A stretch of DNA of 64,000 bases from Saprospiraceae bacterium. GTDB lineage: Bacteria; Bacteroidota; Bacteroidia; Chitinophagales; Saprospiraceae. Position 1 is the first letter of the stretch. Every line of letters begins with the position of its first letter. Made by a program: the position numbers and the translations under genes. Below, piece after piece: positions 9,945 through 17,690 of this stretch. The notes below the pieces were generated by a model. It was given only the letters and a program-made list of their open reading frames with translations. It was not told the DNA's origin and did no database searches. The DNA lies in the NCBI GenBank assembly GCA_016711125.1, contig JADJTQ010000006.1, positions 310,001 through 374,000 of the forward strand. Direction: 5' to 3'.

Positions 9945-11072
9945 ATGGTTAAATATAGGATTGCACTTACAAAAAATGAACGTGATGAGCTTATGTCGAT
10001 TATTAATAAAGGACGTCACAGTTCACAGACATTCCGAACGGCTTATATACTTTTGAACTGTGATGAAGGGAGGTATGCAGATAAGATAACTAATGAGCAA
10101 ATTAGCCAGGTTCTTAAGGTCGGGATGCGAACGATAGACCGAGTGAAAAAGAAGTTTCTCGAGGAAGGTTTTGAAGCCTCTTTAGAACGTAGACCTAGTC
10201 CGCGTGTTTATGAAAAGAAGGCAGATGGAGATGTGGAGGCGCACTTGATCGCACTGAGTTGTAGCAACCCACCAACGGGATATGGGAAATGGTCCCTCCG
10301 GTTATTGGCAGACAAAATGATCGAGCTTAATTATGTGGAGGATATTTCTTACGAGACCGTTAGGCGGATTTTAAAAAAAACGAACTCAAACCTTGGAAAG
10401 TCAAAGAATGGGTAATTCCTCCGGAATCCAATGGACAGTTTGTAGCAGATATGGAAAAGGTCTTGGAAGTGTATAAAAGGCCATATGATCGATATAATCC
10501 CGTGATTTGTATGGATGAAACAAGTAAGCAGTTAATTCGTGAAACACGGATAGGCATACCAATGAAGAAGGGGCAAGATGCCCGTATTGATTATGAATAT
10601 TTTCGTCATGGAGTTTGTAATATCTTCATGGCTAGTGAGCCATTAGCGGGGAAACGATTTGCCGAAGTGACCGATCTGAAAACTAAAAAAAGACTGGGCA
10701 AAGTTTATCAAGGACCTTATAGACACCTATTACCCAAGGTCGAAAAGAATCACCTTGGTATTGGATAATTATTCAACTCATTGCACAGGTGCCTTTTATG
10801 AAACCTTTAAACCGAATATCGCCAAACGATTACTGGATAAGATAGAACTCATATTCACACCAAAACATGGCTCTTGGCTTAATATGGCTGAGATCGAACT
10901 AAATGTCATGAATAAACAATGTTTGAACCGGCACATAGACAGTAGGGAGCAGATAGAAATTGAAATTGAAGCATGGCAAAATCAACGAAATAACAAGAAA
11001 AATAAGATCAATTGGCAATTTACCGACAAGGACGCTCGAATAAAATTAAAAAAACTGTATCCGTCAATTTAA
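9945..11072 (+). pseudogene. IS630 transposase, in three frames
   Basis: Three collinear open segments form one transposase of about 375 residues. 9945-10415 carries the N-terminal helix-turn-helix domain (ITNEQISQVLKVGMRTIDRVKK, then RRPSPRVYEKKADGD). 10451-10768 carries the first catalytic Asp (VICMDETSKQLI). 10755-11072 carries the second Asp and Glu (LVLDNYSTH and GSWLNMAEIE), completing the DDE triad. The first break sits in the A8 run at 10373-10380, where one more A restores RRILKKNELKPWKV. The second is in the A7 run at 10685-10691, where one fewer A restores KKDWAKFIKDLID. With one deletion and one insertion needed, simple programmed frameshifting does not explain both. Confidence 0.9.
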
Positions 11073-11073
11073 G

Positions 11074-11086
11074 TGTGACATGACAC
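11074..11086 (-). repeat. IS630 right terminal inverted repeat
   Basis: TGTGACATGACAC on the plus strand, exact inverted match to the left end; abuts the second TA copy. Confidence 0.93.
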
Positions 11087-11313
11087 TAGGACATCCTGAA
11101 AAAGACTTCTATATCGTGGGTTCCAAAAGTTATGGCCGAGCCCCCACCTTTTTGATGGTCACCGGATATGAGCAGGTCAGATCTATTGTTGCTTATTTGG
11201 ATGGCGATTACGAAGCCGCTTTGAAAACCGAGCTTGATCTGCCCGAAACAGGAGTTTGTTCATCGACCCATGAAGAGGGCGTAGCATGTTGTTGACATTT
11301 TAAAATCGAACTT

Positions 11314-11907
11314 ATGAAAATTTATATGTATTTCCGCATTCGGATGATGAGTCTTATGGCCCGGCGGGAACCATCAATCAGCAGGTGAAGGATGGTAATG
11401 AAGTTTATCTGTTTACCTTGACCAAATGTGGAGAACCCCAGGCAAGACATAAACTTGACCTGATCCTTTACATGGGGGTAGTGGTTATCATGACCATCTG
11501 GTTTCCTACACCGCAGTCAAGCGAATCTTTTTGGAAATGAAGGATTCGGGAGCTTCATTATTAAAAAGGTTGACCTTTTTACCATACCGGATAGCGGGAA
11601 ACCCACTTTTTCCGATAACAGCGGAAGGCCGCGATTGAAATTATCCGAAGAAGAACTGATCGATGTTATAACCCCAATTAACGAAAATGATGTTCAGCGC
11701 ATGAATGAAGCCCCATTGTGTTATGAGACCTACCATGAAATGGATGAGAAAACAGAGGTAATTGATAAAATTGGAGATAAATTGCACTTTGAAATTGCAT
11801 TTGAACAACATAATCCTCCTTTGAAAAAAAATTACCGATGCTTTGAACACATAATCTTTGCATCATTTATAAAATTCATCGTCTTAGTAGGGGTAAATAG
11901 TATTTAA
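11314..11907 (+). pseudogene. Eroded PIG-L family deacetylase
   Basis: Begins 18 bp after the flavoprotein stop. Restoring one A in the A4 run after the ATG (11314) gives MKNLYVFPHSDDESYGPAG, the PIG-L/LmbE zinc-binding motif (usually HPDDE, here HSDDE), followed by YLFTLTKCGE and a degraded RHKL block. After a frameshift and an apparent internal loss, HDHLVSYTAVKRIF (the second metal-site region, normally HPDH) and the C-terminal part EELIDVITPINENDVQRM follow to 11907. PIG-L enzymes deacetylate N-acetylglucosaminyl compounds, including bacillithiol precursors. Multiple frame changes make this copy dead. Its position in the cassette suggests it once worked with the flavoprotein and the exporter. 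Confidence 0.65.
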
Positions 11908-11917
11908 ATAAATAATT

Positions 11918-12097
11918 ATGAAAACAAGAAAATTAGTTATGGTCGAAAAAGAAGTTGGAGTGGGCGTATGTTGTGGTCAGACCACGGTGGTTCAAGAAGT
12001 AGAAAGTGTATGTTGCGAACAACCCACCGATGGTTCTTCTTGCTGTGATAATAGCGACACCAGAGAAAATAATTCTTTAAAAACCGGCTGTTGCTAG
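11918..12097 (+). CDS. 59-residue peptide with four vicinal cysteine pairs
   Basis: ATG at 11918, TAG at 12095-12097. The only cysteines are four CC pairs: VCCGQ, VCCEQ, SCCDN and the terminal GCC. No signal peptide or membrane segment; rich in Val, Glu, Thr and Ser. I do not recognise a named family. Vicinal thiols favour soft-metal or As(III) binding, so a metallochaperone or buffer role is an inference supported by the CC at the flavoprotein C-terminus and in the SigZ tail. It lies 10 bp after the PIG-L remnant and 20 bp before the MFS start, in one transcription direction. The open frame is intact although both upstream genes are broken. Confidence 0.72.
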   Translation: MKTRKLVMVEKEVGVGVCCGQTTVVQEVESVCCEQPTDGSSCCDNSDTRENNSLKTGCC

Positions 12098-12117
12098 GTC
12101 GAAAAAGCAGACATCCA

Positions 12118-13260
12118 ATGAATTTTAAAAGCCCTCCTTTTAGGGGGGCTTTGGTTTCTAGTGGAGTTATGGCTTTTTCGGGGCTGGGAGATGCTATCCT
12201 TTATCCGATACTTCCCATTTATGGAAAGGAATTGGGGTTTTCCGCTTTTTGGATCGGAATGTTTTTGTCGGTAAATCGATTTGTCCGCATTCTGTCCAAT
12301 ACGGCAATGGCAAATGCCATTGGAAAATTGGGTATGAAAAGGGTGTTGACCATTACAGCGGCTGTCGCCGTAATGACCACCGCAGTTTATGGGTTGAAAA
12401 TCGGTCTAATTGGCTTTTTATTCGCAAGAGTGCTCTGGGGACTAAGTTATTCGGGATTGAAAATCGCTACTTTAAATTACGCTGCCATGGTCAAGAAAAA
12501 TACCGCCGTGGTCTTTGGGGCAGCGCAAAGTATACAATCCTTGGGCGCGGTATTCGCGCTTTTAATAGGACCATGGATACTTCAGTCTTTGGGAATACAA
12601 AATGGATTCATACTGTTGGCCATAATTAGCTCGGGGGCGATACTATTCACTTTACTATTACCCGAGATGAAGACCAGGGGACAAAGTGTCTTGAATAGAA
12701 AAACGTTTTACCCAAATCCCATTAACTTGCTGGTGTTCATACTATCTATTGGTATAGACGGAATCTTGGTTGTTGTCCTTGCCGATCTGTTCTCCGCCAA
12801 TTACGATACCACGTCGCGTTTGCTTGTCGCAGTTTCATCCTACTTACTATTGAAACGGCTTTTTATGGTCGGGATCTCACTTGTTGTCGGATTGATTTCC
12901 TTAAGATTAAGCCCTATTCAACTATTTAATTCTTCGGTTGCTTTGTGTCTACTTTCGCTTATCTTGATCGCCGGTGGATATTTAGTCTTGGGTGTTACCA
13001 TGGCCTTTGTTTTTAATGCTATAGTCGTAACTTTTTCTCCCTTGATGGGGGTTTCTAGGTGCAGCGACAGTACGTTACAGGTAATTTCCGGCATTAGTAC
13101 TTGGTGGGACATGGGTGCTTCCATAGGAGCTTTTTTGGGAATTTTATTGATAGAACAGTTCGGAAGGGAAAAATTATTCCTAATAATTGCGGGCTTGATT
13201 GCCACAATGTTCATTAACTTCATCGTTCAAAATGGAAAAAGAAATAGAGCAGTATTATAG
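12118..13260 (+). CDS. MFS-family efflux transporter
   Basis: About 380 residues with twelve hydrophobic segments and the major-facilitator pattern: a first helix around GVMAFSGLGDAILYPILPIYG, the loop 2-3 region NAIGKLGMKRVLTI (a variant of the MFS motif A), and a GLSYSG helix 4 region. The C-terminal half begins near LLVFILSIGIDGILVVVL. An upstream TTG reading (12091) overlaps the peptide stop; I prefer ATG 12118, with ATG 12169 possible because the first hydrophobic segment starts there. Inner-membrane proton-coupled exporter; cargo unknown. The position between a cysteine-rich peptide and SigZ suggests export of a thiophilic toxin or conjugate (inference). The last 29 bases overlap the sigma factor start, implying translational coupling. 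Confidence 0.83.
   Translation: MNFKSPPFRGALVSSGVMAFSGLGDAILYPILPIYGKELGFSAFWIGMFLSVNRFVRILSNTAMANAIGKLGMKRVLTITAAVAVMTTAVYGLKIGLIGFLFARVLWGLSYSGLKIATLNYAAMVKKNTAVVFGAAQSIQSLGAVFALLIGPWILQSLGIQNGFILLAIISSGAILFTLLLPEMKTRGQSVLNRKTFYPNPINLLVFILSIGIDGILVVVLADLFSANYDTTSRLLVAVSSYLLLKRLFMVGISLVVGLISLRLSPIQLFNSSVALCLLSLILIAGGYLVLGVTMAFVFNAIVVTFSPLMGVSRCSDSTLQVISGISTWWDMGASIGAFLGILLIEQFGREKLFLIIAGLIATMFINFIVQNGKRNRAVL
12128..12152 (+). terminator. Terminator-like hairpin at the start of the MFS gene
   Basis: Ten-pair stem AAAGCCCTCC / GGGGGGCTTT (one T-G wobble) with a TTTTA loop. It looks like a Bacteroidota intrinsic terminator but is followed only by GGTTTCT and lies 8 bases after the ATG I assign to the MFS gene. 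Either translation begins further down (ATG at 12169) or the hairpin tunes expression. Function uncertain. Confidence 0.45.
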
Positions 13261-13771
13261 GCCGTTGTTCCTATATATAAAAAAACGGGTTGATAATCAA
13301 CTAGATGCTGAAGATTTGACCCAAGAGGTATTTTATAAATTGGCCAAATCAACTAACGAGAACGTTGATAATATTAAAGGGTGGGTCTATTCCATAGCCA
13401 AGAATACGATTATCGACTACTATCGAAAAAAGAATGTTCACACCGGGGAAATCGATACCGATTTAATGGAACAAAATGCTGACGAGGATACTGCATTGAA
13501 AGAACTTAGCAACTGTATTGTGCCCTATGTTGCAGAACTCCCTGAAGAATACAGGGAAATTATCGAGCTATCTGAATTGAAGGGAATTTCTCAAAAGCAA
13601 ATAGCCGAAGAGTTAGGCCTGAATTATGTAACTGTACGTTCAAAAGTACAAAGGGGCCGAAAAAAATTATGGGAGACAATAACCCGATGTTGCACCGTAC
13701 TGCAGGGTGGAAAAGGAAGTATCATGGATTTTGAGTGCAATGAAGATTGCGGTGACGATCGTCAAATCTGA
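13232..13771 (+). CDS. sigZ: ECF sigma factor, SigZ type, with cysteine-bearing tail
   Basis: 179 residues starting at MEKEIEQYYRPLF; the longer reading from 13199 only adds residues inside the MFS gene. Region 2 is visible as LDAEDLTQEVFYKL (about residues 25-38) and GWVYSIAKNTIIDYYR; region 4 as LPEEYREIIELSELKGIS plus QIAEELGLNYVTVRSKVQRGRKKL. After region 4 comes a short tail with CC (ITRCCTVLQGG) and DFECNEDCG, four cysteines in about 30 residues, typical of SigZ-labelled proteins. No anti-sigma gene lies nearby, so the tail itself may sense thiol or metal state (inference). It probably directs RNA polymerase to this cassette. It overlaps the MFS gene by 29 bp. Confidence 0.88.
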   Translation: MEKEIEQYYRPLFLYIKKRVDNQLDAEDLTQEVFYKLAKSTNENVDNIKGWVYSIAKNTIIDYYRKKNVHTGEIDTDLMEQNADEDTALKELSNCIVPYVAELPEEYREIIELSELKGISQKQIAEELGLNYVTVRSKVQRGRKKLWETITRCCTVLQGGKGSIMDFECNEDCGDDRQI

Positions 13772-14424
13772 TTGAAAGTGCATCATTTTTTTACTTCTTC
13801 GTCTTTAAGATTGACGCATAATTTGACTTTATAATTGAACACAATTAAATTCGAATTAGAATATCTCAAACCTTAAGGATTATTTCCTTTTTTCTTGCTT
13901 TAGGTTCACCTGTAGTGGTCCAATCTTCATGCTGTGGAGGGAGAAGGTCATGACGAAACCACCTCTGCGGGATTATGTTAGAACCTGTGGTTGTGCACCT
14001 TCAAGTTGCCAAGGTGCTCAATCGAAATTTGGAGAGGCCAAAGTCATTACGTGTTTGAAACCAATTTGATCACCTTGAGATCCGATACAGATGTTCAAAA
14101 AGGCATCTCTTTTGACAATAGGTCATATGGATATCTATAGTATCGTAGGGGAATCCGGCGAAGAAAGTCTCAAATAATTGCCAGGAGGTCAAGTAGATCG
14201 AGAACGATTATAGCCGCAAGCTGAATATGAGTTCGAGGCCTTCCAACTGCTGGAGAATAGTGCGAAAATTGTACAGTATTTTGAGCGTCGGATTAAATCT
14301 CTCCAGAATTAAGTGAATTTTTAAAGTCAACGATATCCTACCGAAAAATAAGCCCTGATTCAAGGTTAGAGTCTTGCTGTGCTCCAAAACGAACGTTTTT
14401 TTGAGACCGACAAGAAAACGTAAA
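13772..14424. other. Intergenic region with traces of an eroded exported protein
   Basis: About 650 bases. On the plus strand near 13865-13960 a leader-like stretch reads IISFFLALGSPVVVQSSCCGGEGHDE. Further on, in shifting frames, come FETNLITLRSDTDVQKGISFDNRSYGYL and EFEAFQLLENSAKIVQYFERR, broken by several stops. The order (lipoprotein-like start, then an ITLRS...KG block) vaguely recalls a periplasmic efflux adaptor, but the evidence is too weak to name it. Confidence 0.3.
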
Positions 14425-14922
14425 TCACTTTTTCGATAAAGTTACCAACAGATTTTCCAAGTTTTTCAGTGTTACAGTAAATCCGTGTTGGAAGCCTTCG
14501 AACACGCTCTCCATACGGTCAAAGGATTCATTAAAGATAGTAATATGCACTTTTGTTCTATCATTTTTTTCGCTGAAATTGTAGTCCCATTCAGAACCTG
14601 GCAATTCCGGGTTTTCATCTTTATCTGCAAAAGCATTCAACATTTGGAAATTGGATTTTGGAGTAATGGATGTATATTTCTGAATTGACCAGCGCTCTTG
14701 TCCTTCCGGGTTTACCATAGCATAAAATCTCTTTCCACCTACTTCAAAGTTCATATATTTTGTTTTAGCCAACCACGGTGCTGGAGCGGTCCATTGGTCA
14801 ATAATATCTTGTTTAGTAAAAGCATCCCATACAAGTGAAAGTTCGGCTTCAAATTCTCTTTTTATAAATACTTTTTTTGCTGCCTTGTCAACGGTAAAAT
14901 CAAATAGTAGATTATTGTCCAT
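14425..14922 (-). CDS. SRPBCC/AHSA1-domain protein
   Basis: 165 residues from the ATG at 14922. The longer frame to 15012 reads back through the regulator gene and is not used. AHSA1/START-like features: FIKREFEAELSLVWDAFT at the N-terminus, then WTAPAPW, KYMNFEVGGKRFYAMV, GSEWDYNF and a C-terminal helix EGFQHGFTVTLKNLENLL. These small hydrophobic-pocket proteins bind lipid-like or aromatic ligands. The gene overlaps its ArsR-type regulator by 11 bp; ArsR-SRPBCC pairs like this are a very common conserved arrangement, usually auto-regulated. Confidence 0.9.
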   Translation of the reverse strand: MDNNLLFDFTVDKAAKKVFIKREFEAELSLVWDAFTKQDIIDQWTAPAPWLAKTKYMNFEVGGKRFYAMVNPEGQERWSIQKYTSITPKSNFQMLNAFADKDENPELPGSEWDYNFSEKNDRTKVHITIFNESFDRMESVFEGFQHGFTVTLKNLENLLVTLSKK

Positions 14923-15238
14923 TTTTCTTTCTTTTGATTGTTGATAATACATTGTCAAGTTGATTGAACCGGGTTTCCCAAATTTTCCTATATTGACTAA
15001 GCCATTTGTCAATCTCTTTCATCTTTTCAATTTCAAGTGAGTAATAAATTTCCCTGCCTTGTTGTTCCTGTTTCACTAATTCGCATTCTGCTAAAATGCG
15101 AAGGTGTTTTGAAACAGCTTGCCTGGTAGTATTAAAGTTTTCGGCAATGGCGTTTGGTGTCATGGCCTGCAATGCAATTAAGGCTATAATAGCCCGCCTT
15201 GTCGGGTCGGCTATTGCTTGGAAAACGTCTCTCCTCAT
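14912..15238 (-). CDS. ArsR-family winged-helix regulator
   Basis: 108 residues. Winged helix-turn-helix: FQAIADPTRRAIIALIAL, MTPNAIAENFNTTRQAVSKHL as the recognition region, then ELVKQEQQGREIYYSL as the wing. No cysteine metal site is present in the recognition helix (no ELCVCDL-type motif), so metal sensing is unlikely; this is the PadR-like or SRPBCC-linked ArsR branch. First gene of a two-gene operon with the SRPBCC protein, and likely repressor of its own promoter at 15268-15303. Confidence 0.9.
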   Translation of the reverse strand: MRRDVFQAIADPTRRAIIALIALQAMTPNAIAENFNTTRQAVSKHLRILAECELVKQEQQGREIYYSLEIEKMKEIDKWLSQYRKIWETRFNQLDNVLSTIKRKKNGQ

Positions 15239-15267
15239 TTGTATTGATTACTTAATGAAACTAATCG

Positions 15268-15303
15268 GTTGCAAATATATGTGCAACGTTTCGGCTTCGC
15301 AAA
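15268..15303 (-). promoter_or_regulatory. Promoter and inverted-repeat operator of the ArsR/SRPBCC operon
   Basis: Read on the minus strand: TTTG (15303-15300), 20 bases, then TATATTTG (15279-15272), matching the Bacteroidota -33/-7 pair exactly. The inverted repeat GTTGCA-N8-TGCAAC (15268-15287) covers the -7 box, 30-50 bases before the regulator ATG. An ArsR dimer bound there would block transcription (inference). Confidence 0.65.
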
Positions 15304-15641
15304 TAATTGGGCAATTTTTTTTCAGAAGGTCTAAAACTTCTTGGTTGTTGTCTGTTTGGGAAGTGGCGTTTGACAATGACGGTTAACACCCGACGGTGAA
15401 TGGCTTGCCGATGATAGGGTGACTTAGTATTTCTTCAGACCGAATGGTTGAAGGGGACCGAAGATTGACCAGAAAAAAGGACCTGCTGTTGATTAAACTG
15501 CCAGCCGACAACTAACGTTATAGTCGTTAAAAAAAGGGTCCCATCTGGACTTGGAATATTACTCCTGATTTTGGGCTTCATGGGTCGAAGCATAAACACA
15601 TGTCTGTAAGGAGAAAATCAGACTCAGAGCTAACCAATAGA
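15304..15641. other. Intergenic region, nothing recognisable
   Basis: About 340 bases between the ArsR promoter and the 3' end of the NHL-Kelch gene. No supported ORF, no clear terminator. Confidence 0.4.
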
Positions 15642-17480
15642 TCACTTCAAGTCCCAACAATCGATACTTTTCAACTCAGGTCCACCTCCCCGATCACCAC
15701 TGCCAGCGGCGATATAGACCCTACCATCATAATATATCGCTTGAGTGCCATGCCGTCCGTGTATCATCGGAGGAAGTTTGATCCAGGTATTGGACCGGGT
15801 ATCAAGTGCTTCTACCTCACTATGGGCTGGCACTTGAGTGCCACTTTCCCCACCAAGCACGATGAGTCGACTGCCATCGGAGACCACTGCAGTTCCGGCT
15901 CTTTGGGTAGGAATATTTGCAGAAGCGGGAAGGGTAGACCATGATTTGGATGCGAAATCATAGGCGTCTACCTCACCAAATGTGGCATCAATCACACTAT
16001 TCGTTTTGGCCGAAGAGTTTCTGCCGCCCGCGGCATAGAGTTTTCCATCGATCACCGCAGCATGGAAGTGATCTCTGGTATGCGGCGCATCGGGCATCGC
16101 AGTCCATTCGCCGGTGGCCGGATCATATTCGTCAAACCAGGTATTATGCCCGGTATAGTGGCCAAGTTCATTGCCACACAGGAGGTAGAATTTGTCGTTA
16201 TAAACAACTACCCCGCCTGATCCGCGATGCCGCCCATCTGGCAGCCTTCCCGCAGTACGCCAGCGATCTGTTTTGGGATTGTAGACATGGATAAATGCAA
16301 TGGGTTCTTCTTTCGGGTATGGGCCGGTAAATGCACCGATCACCCAGATCTCTCCCTTATAAGGCAAGGCTTGAAAATGATGCATTTCCAGAGGACTATC
16401 CGCTCCCTTCGACCAGGTTCGGGTCATTGGGTCATAGATATCGAGGGTATGGGTATTGCGCCCTCCAAAAGCGTAAAATTTACCATCGACTTCAGCAAAA
16501 GCAGATTCGTGTCGGTGGTTAGCGCAATTGCTGGTGATGATGCGTTGCCAATCTCCCCGCTGCCAGTGCTGCTGAAATTTTTGTACCCGCCAGTTTAATA
16601 CTTCCGTGATATAGAGCTCTTCCTGCGGCCCAACCGCTATGCCGTGTGCAGCCCGTAAATGACCAGCACTGCGGCCACGACCGACTTCGTATTTGCCCAG
16701 CACCTGACCTTCCATATCCAATTTATAGATCACCTCGTTATCGCCGTCAACCATATAGAGATTACGTTCAGGACTCACCGCAAGTCCCCAAGGTTTGCCC
16801 AGATGGGTCCAGGCACTAACAAATTTTCCATCGGTGTCAAATACTTGCACCCGGTTGTTGTTGCGATCTGCTACATACACCCGGTTTCGATCAACCACAA
16901 TATTGTGAGGATTGTCGAAGTTGCCGTTTTGTGCGCCTTTTTCACCCCAGGTCCGGATTAAATTTCCTTCTTTGTCAAGCTGCACCACCCGGTGATTACC
17001 GTAACCGTCAGCCACATATATATTTCCATTGTTATGGATTGCAATATCGGCGGGCTTAAAGAATAACACCGATTTTCGGGCTTCATCATAGAGGCCACTG
17101 GTGTTGCGAAGGCCTATCACCATCAGTACCTGACCCTGCGGACTCAGTTTAAGCACCAAATGAGTCTCCAGATCAGTGGTCCAGATATTGTCGTCATTAT
17201 CAATGCGGAGCCCGTGAGGATCGATGAAGAGACCTTCACCAAAAGACCGCAGATAATTGCCTAGATCATCAAACTCCATCAACTTCCGGTTACCCTTGTT
17301 AAATATGAAGATATGGCCACGTGAGTTCAGAGCTATGCCCGTAGGCTGAATCAAATTGCCATCAACCGGAGGTTTAATGAAATTCTCAACCACCTCCAGA
17401 TGGAAATCGGTTGGCATAGACTGGCCTGTAAGGGCAATTACGCAACTAAAAAGTAAAAAAGTAAATATCCCTGATCTCAT
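15642..17480 (-). CDS. Secreted NHL-repeat plus Kelch-repeat beta-propeller protein
   Basis: 612 residues from MRSGIFTFLLFSCVIALTGQ, a signal peptide; the upstream extension to 17612 is translated low-complexity repeat and is not used. Residues about 35-320 form an NHL-type six-bladed propeller (PTGIALNSRGHIFIFNKGNRKLMEFD, NIYVADGYGNHRVVQLD, VYVADRNNNRVQVFD), like peptidylglycine amidating lyase and related proteins. Residues about 330-612 contain Kelch blades (KFYAFGGRNTHTLDIYDP, KLYAAGGRNS, LIVLGGES, RVYIAAGSGDRGG). There is no T9SS tail. Exported, function unknown: either ligand binding or an unknown lyase. The NHL-Kelch combination is unusual but the two halves are in one clean frame. Confidence 0.85.
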   Translation of the reverse strand: MRSGIFTFLLFSCVIALTGQSMPTDFHLEVVENFIKPPVDGNLIQPTGIALNSRGHIFIFNKGNRKLMEFDDLGNYLRSFGEGLFIDPHGLRIDNDDNIWTTDLETHLVLKLSPQGQVLMVIGLRNTSGLYDEARKSVLFFKPADIAIHNNGNIYVADGYGNHRVVQLDKEGNLIRTWGEKGAQNGNFDNPHNIVVDRNRVYVADRNNNRVQVFDTDGKFVSAWTHLGKPWGLAVSPERNLYMVDGDNEVIYKLDMEGQVLGKYEVGRGRSAGHLRAAHGIAVGPQEELYITEVLNWRVQKFQQHWQRGDWQRIITSNCANHRHESAFAEVDGKFYAFGGRNTHTLDIYDPMTRTWSKGADSPLEMHHFQALPYKGEIWVIGAFTGPYPKEEPIAFIHVYNPKTDRWRTAGRLPDGRHRGSGGVVVYNDKFYLLCGNELGHYTGHNTWFDEYDPATGEWTAMPDAPHTRDHFHAAVIDGKLYAAGGRNSSAKTNSVIDATFGEVDAYDFASKSWSTLPASANIPTQRAGTAVVSDGSRLIVLGGESGTQVPAHSEVEALDTRSNTWIKLPPMIHGRHGTQAIYYDGRVYIAAGSGDRGGGPELKSIDCWDLK

Positions 17481-17520
17481 TTTTGATTTTTGATTAAGCG
17501 ATCGAAAAGATATAAATAAA

Positions 17521-17639
17521 TCAAGATCCAAGCACCAAGTTTCAAGCACCAAGCACCAAATTACAAATTCCAAGTACCAAATTCCAAACTCCAAGCACCA
17601 AATTCCAAGCACCTAATTCCGAATTCCAAGCACCAAAGT
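17521..17639. repeat. Degenerate low-complexity repeat (CCAAGCACCAAATTCCAA type)
   Basis: Tightly packed imperfect copies of CCAAGCACC and AAATTCCAAG-like words across about 120 bases, immediately upstream of the NHL-Kelch gene's signal peptide. On the minus strand it is open and would encode a run of LGIWCLEFGIWYLEF-like residues, which is an artefact. Similar repeats occur between genes in other Bacteroidota; the role is unknown. Confidence 0.8.
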
Positions 17640-17690
17640 TGTGACCAAGACTCTTTGGAATTTCCTGGTTTAGTGCTTTTGCTGTGGGTC

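Larger units (their letters stand above)
9880..11086 (+). mobile_element. IS630-family insertion sequence, complete with TA target duplication
   Basis: 1207 bp. The ends are perfect 13-bp inverted repeats (GTGTCATGTCACA at 9880-9892 and its complement at 11074-11086). It is flanked by TA on both sides (9878-9879 and 11087-11088), the target duplication diagnostic of the IS630/Tc1 family. The uninterrupted host sequence is readable across the site, so the insertion is clean and probably recent. The single transposase gene inside carries two frameshifts. Confidence 0.95.
8806..11295 (+). pseudogene. ArsO-like FAD/NAD(P)-dependent oxidoreductase split by an IS630 insertion
   Basis: The gene runs 8806-9879 and resumes at 11089-11295. 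Excising the insertion and one TA copy rejoins GEKEL to GHPEKDF in frame and gives a 426-residue protein. Two dinucleotide-binding motifs are visible: VAIIGGGPIGLAAAAHL (about residues 9-25) and NVLVVGGGHSAINVL (about 201-215), as in flavin-containing monooxygenases and the ArsO-type flavoproteins found in arsenic-resistance clusters. The C-terminus ends GVCSS...GVACC, with a vicinal cysteine pair. As it stands, the first part stops after adding four IS-encoded residues, so the protein loses its last 68 residues. It is the first gene of a co-directional set (PIG-L, Cys-rich peptide, MFS, SigZ). The metalloid link is inferred from family and cysteines, not shown. Confidence 0.82.

Noticed and set aside
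10373..10691. Programmed ribosomal frameshifting in the IS630 transposase
   Set aside because: The two breaks require changes in opposite senses (one base more at A8, one fewer at A7), so a single slippage mechanism does not produce the full protein.
17481..17612. N-terminal extension of the NHL-Kelch protein
   Set aside because: It only translates the low-complexity repeat; a proper signal peptide begins at 17480.
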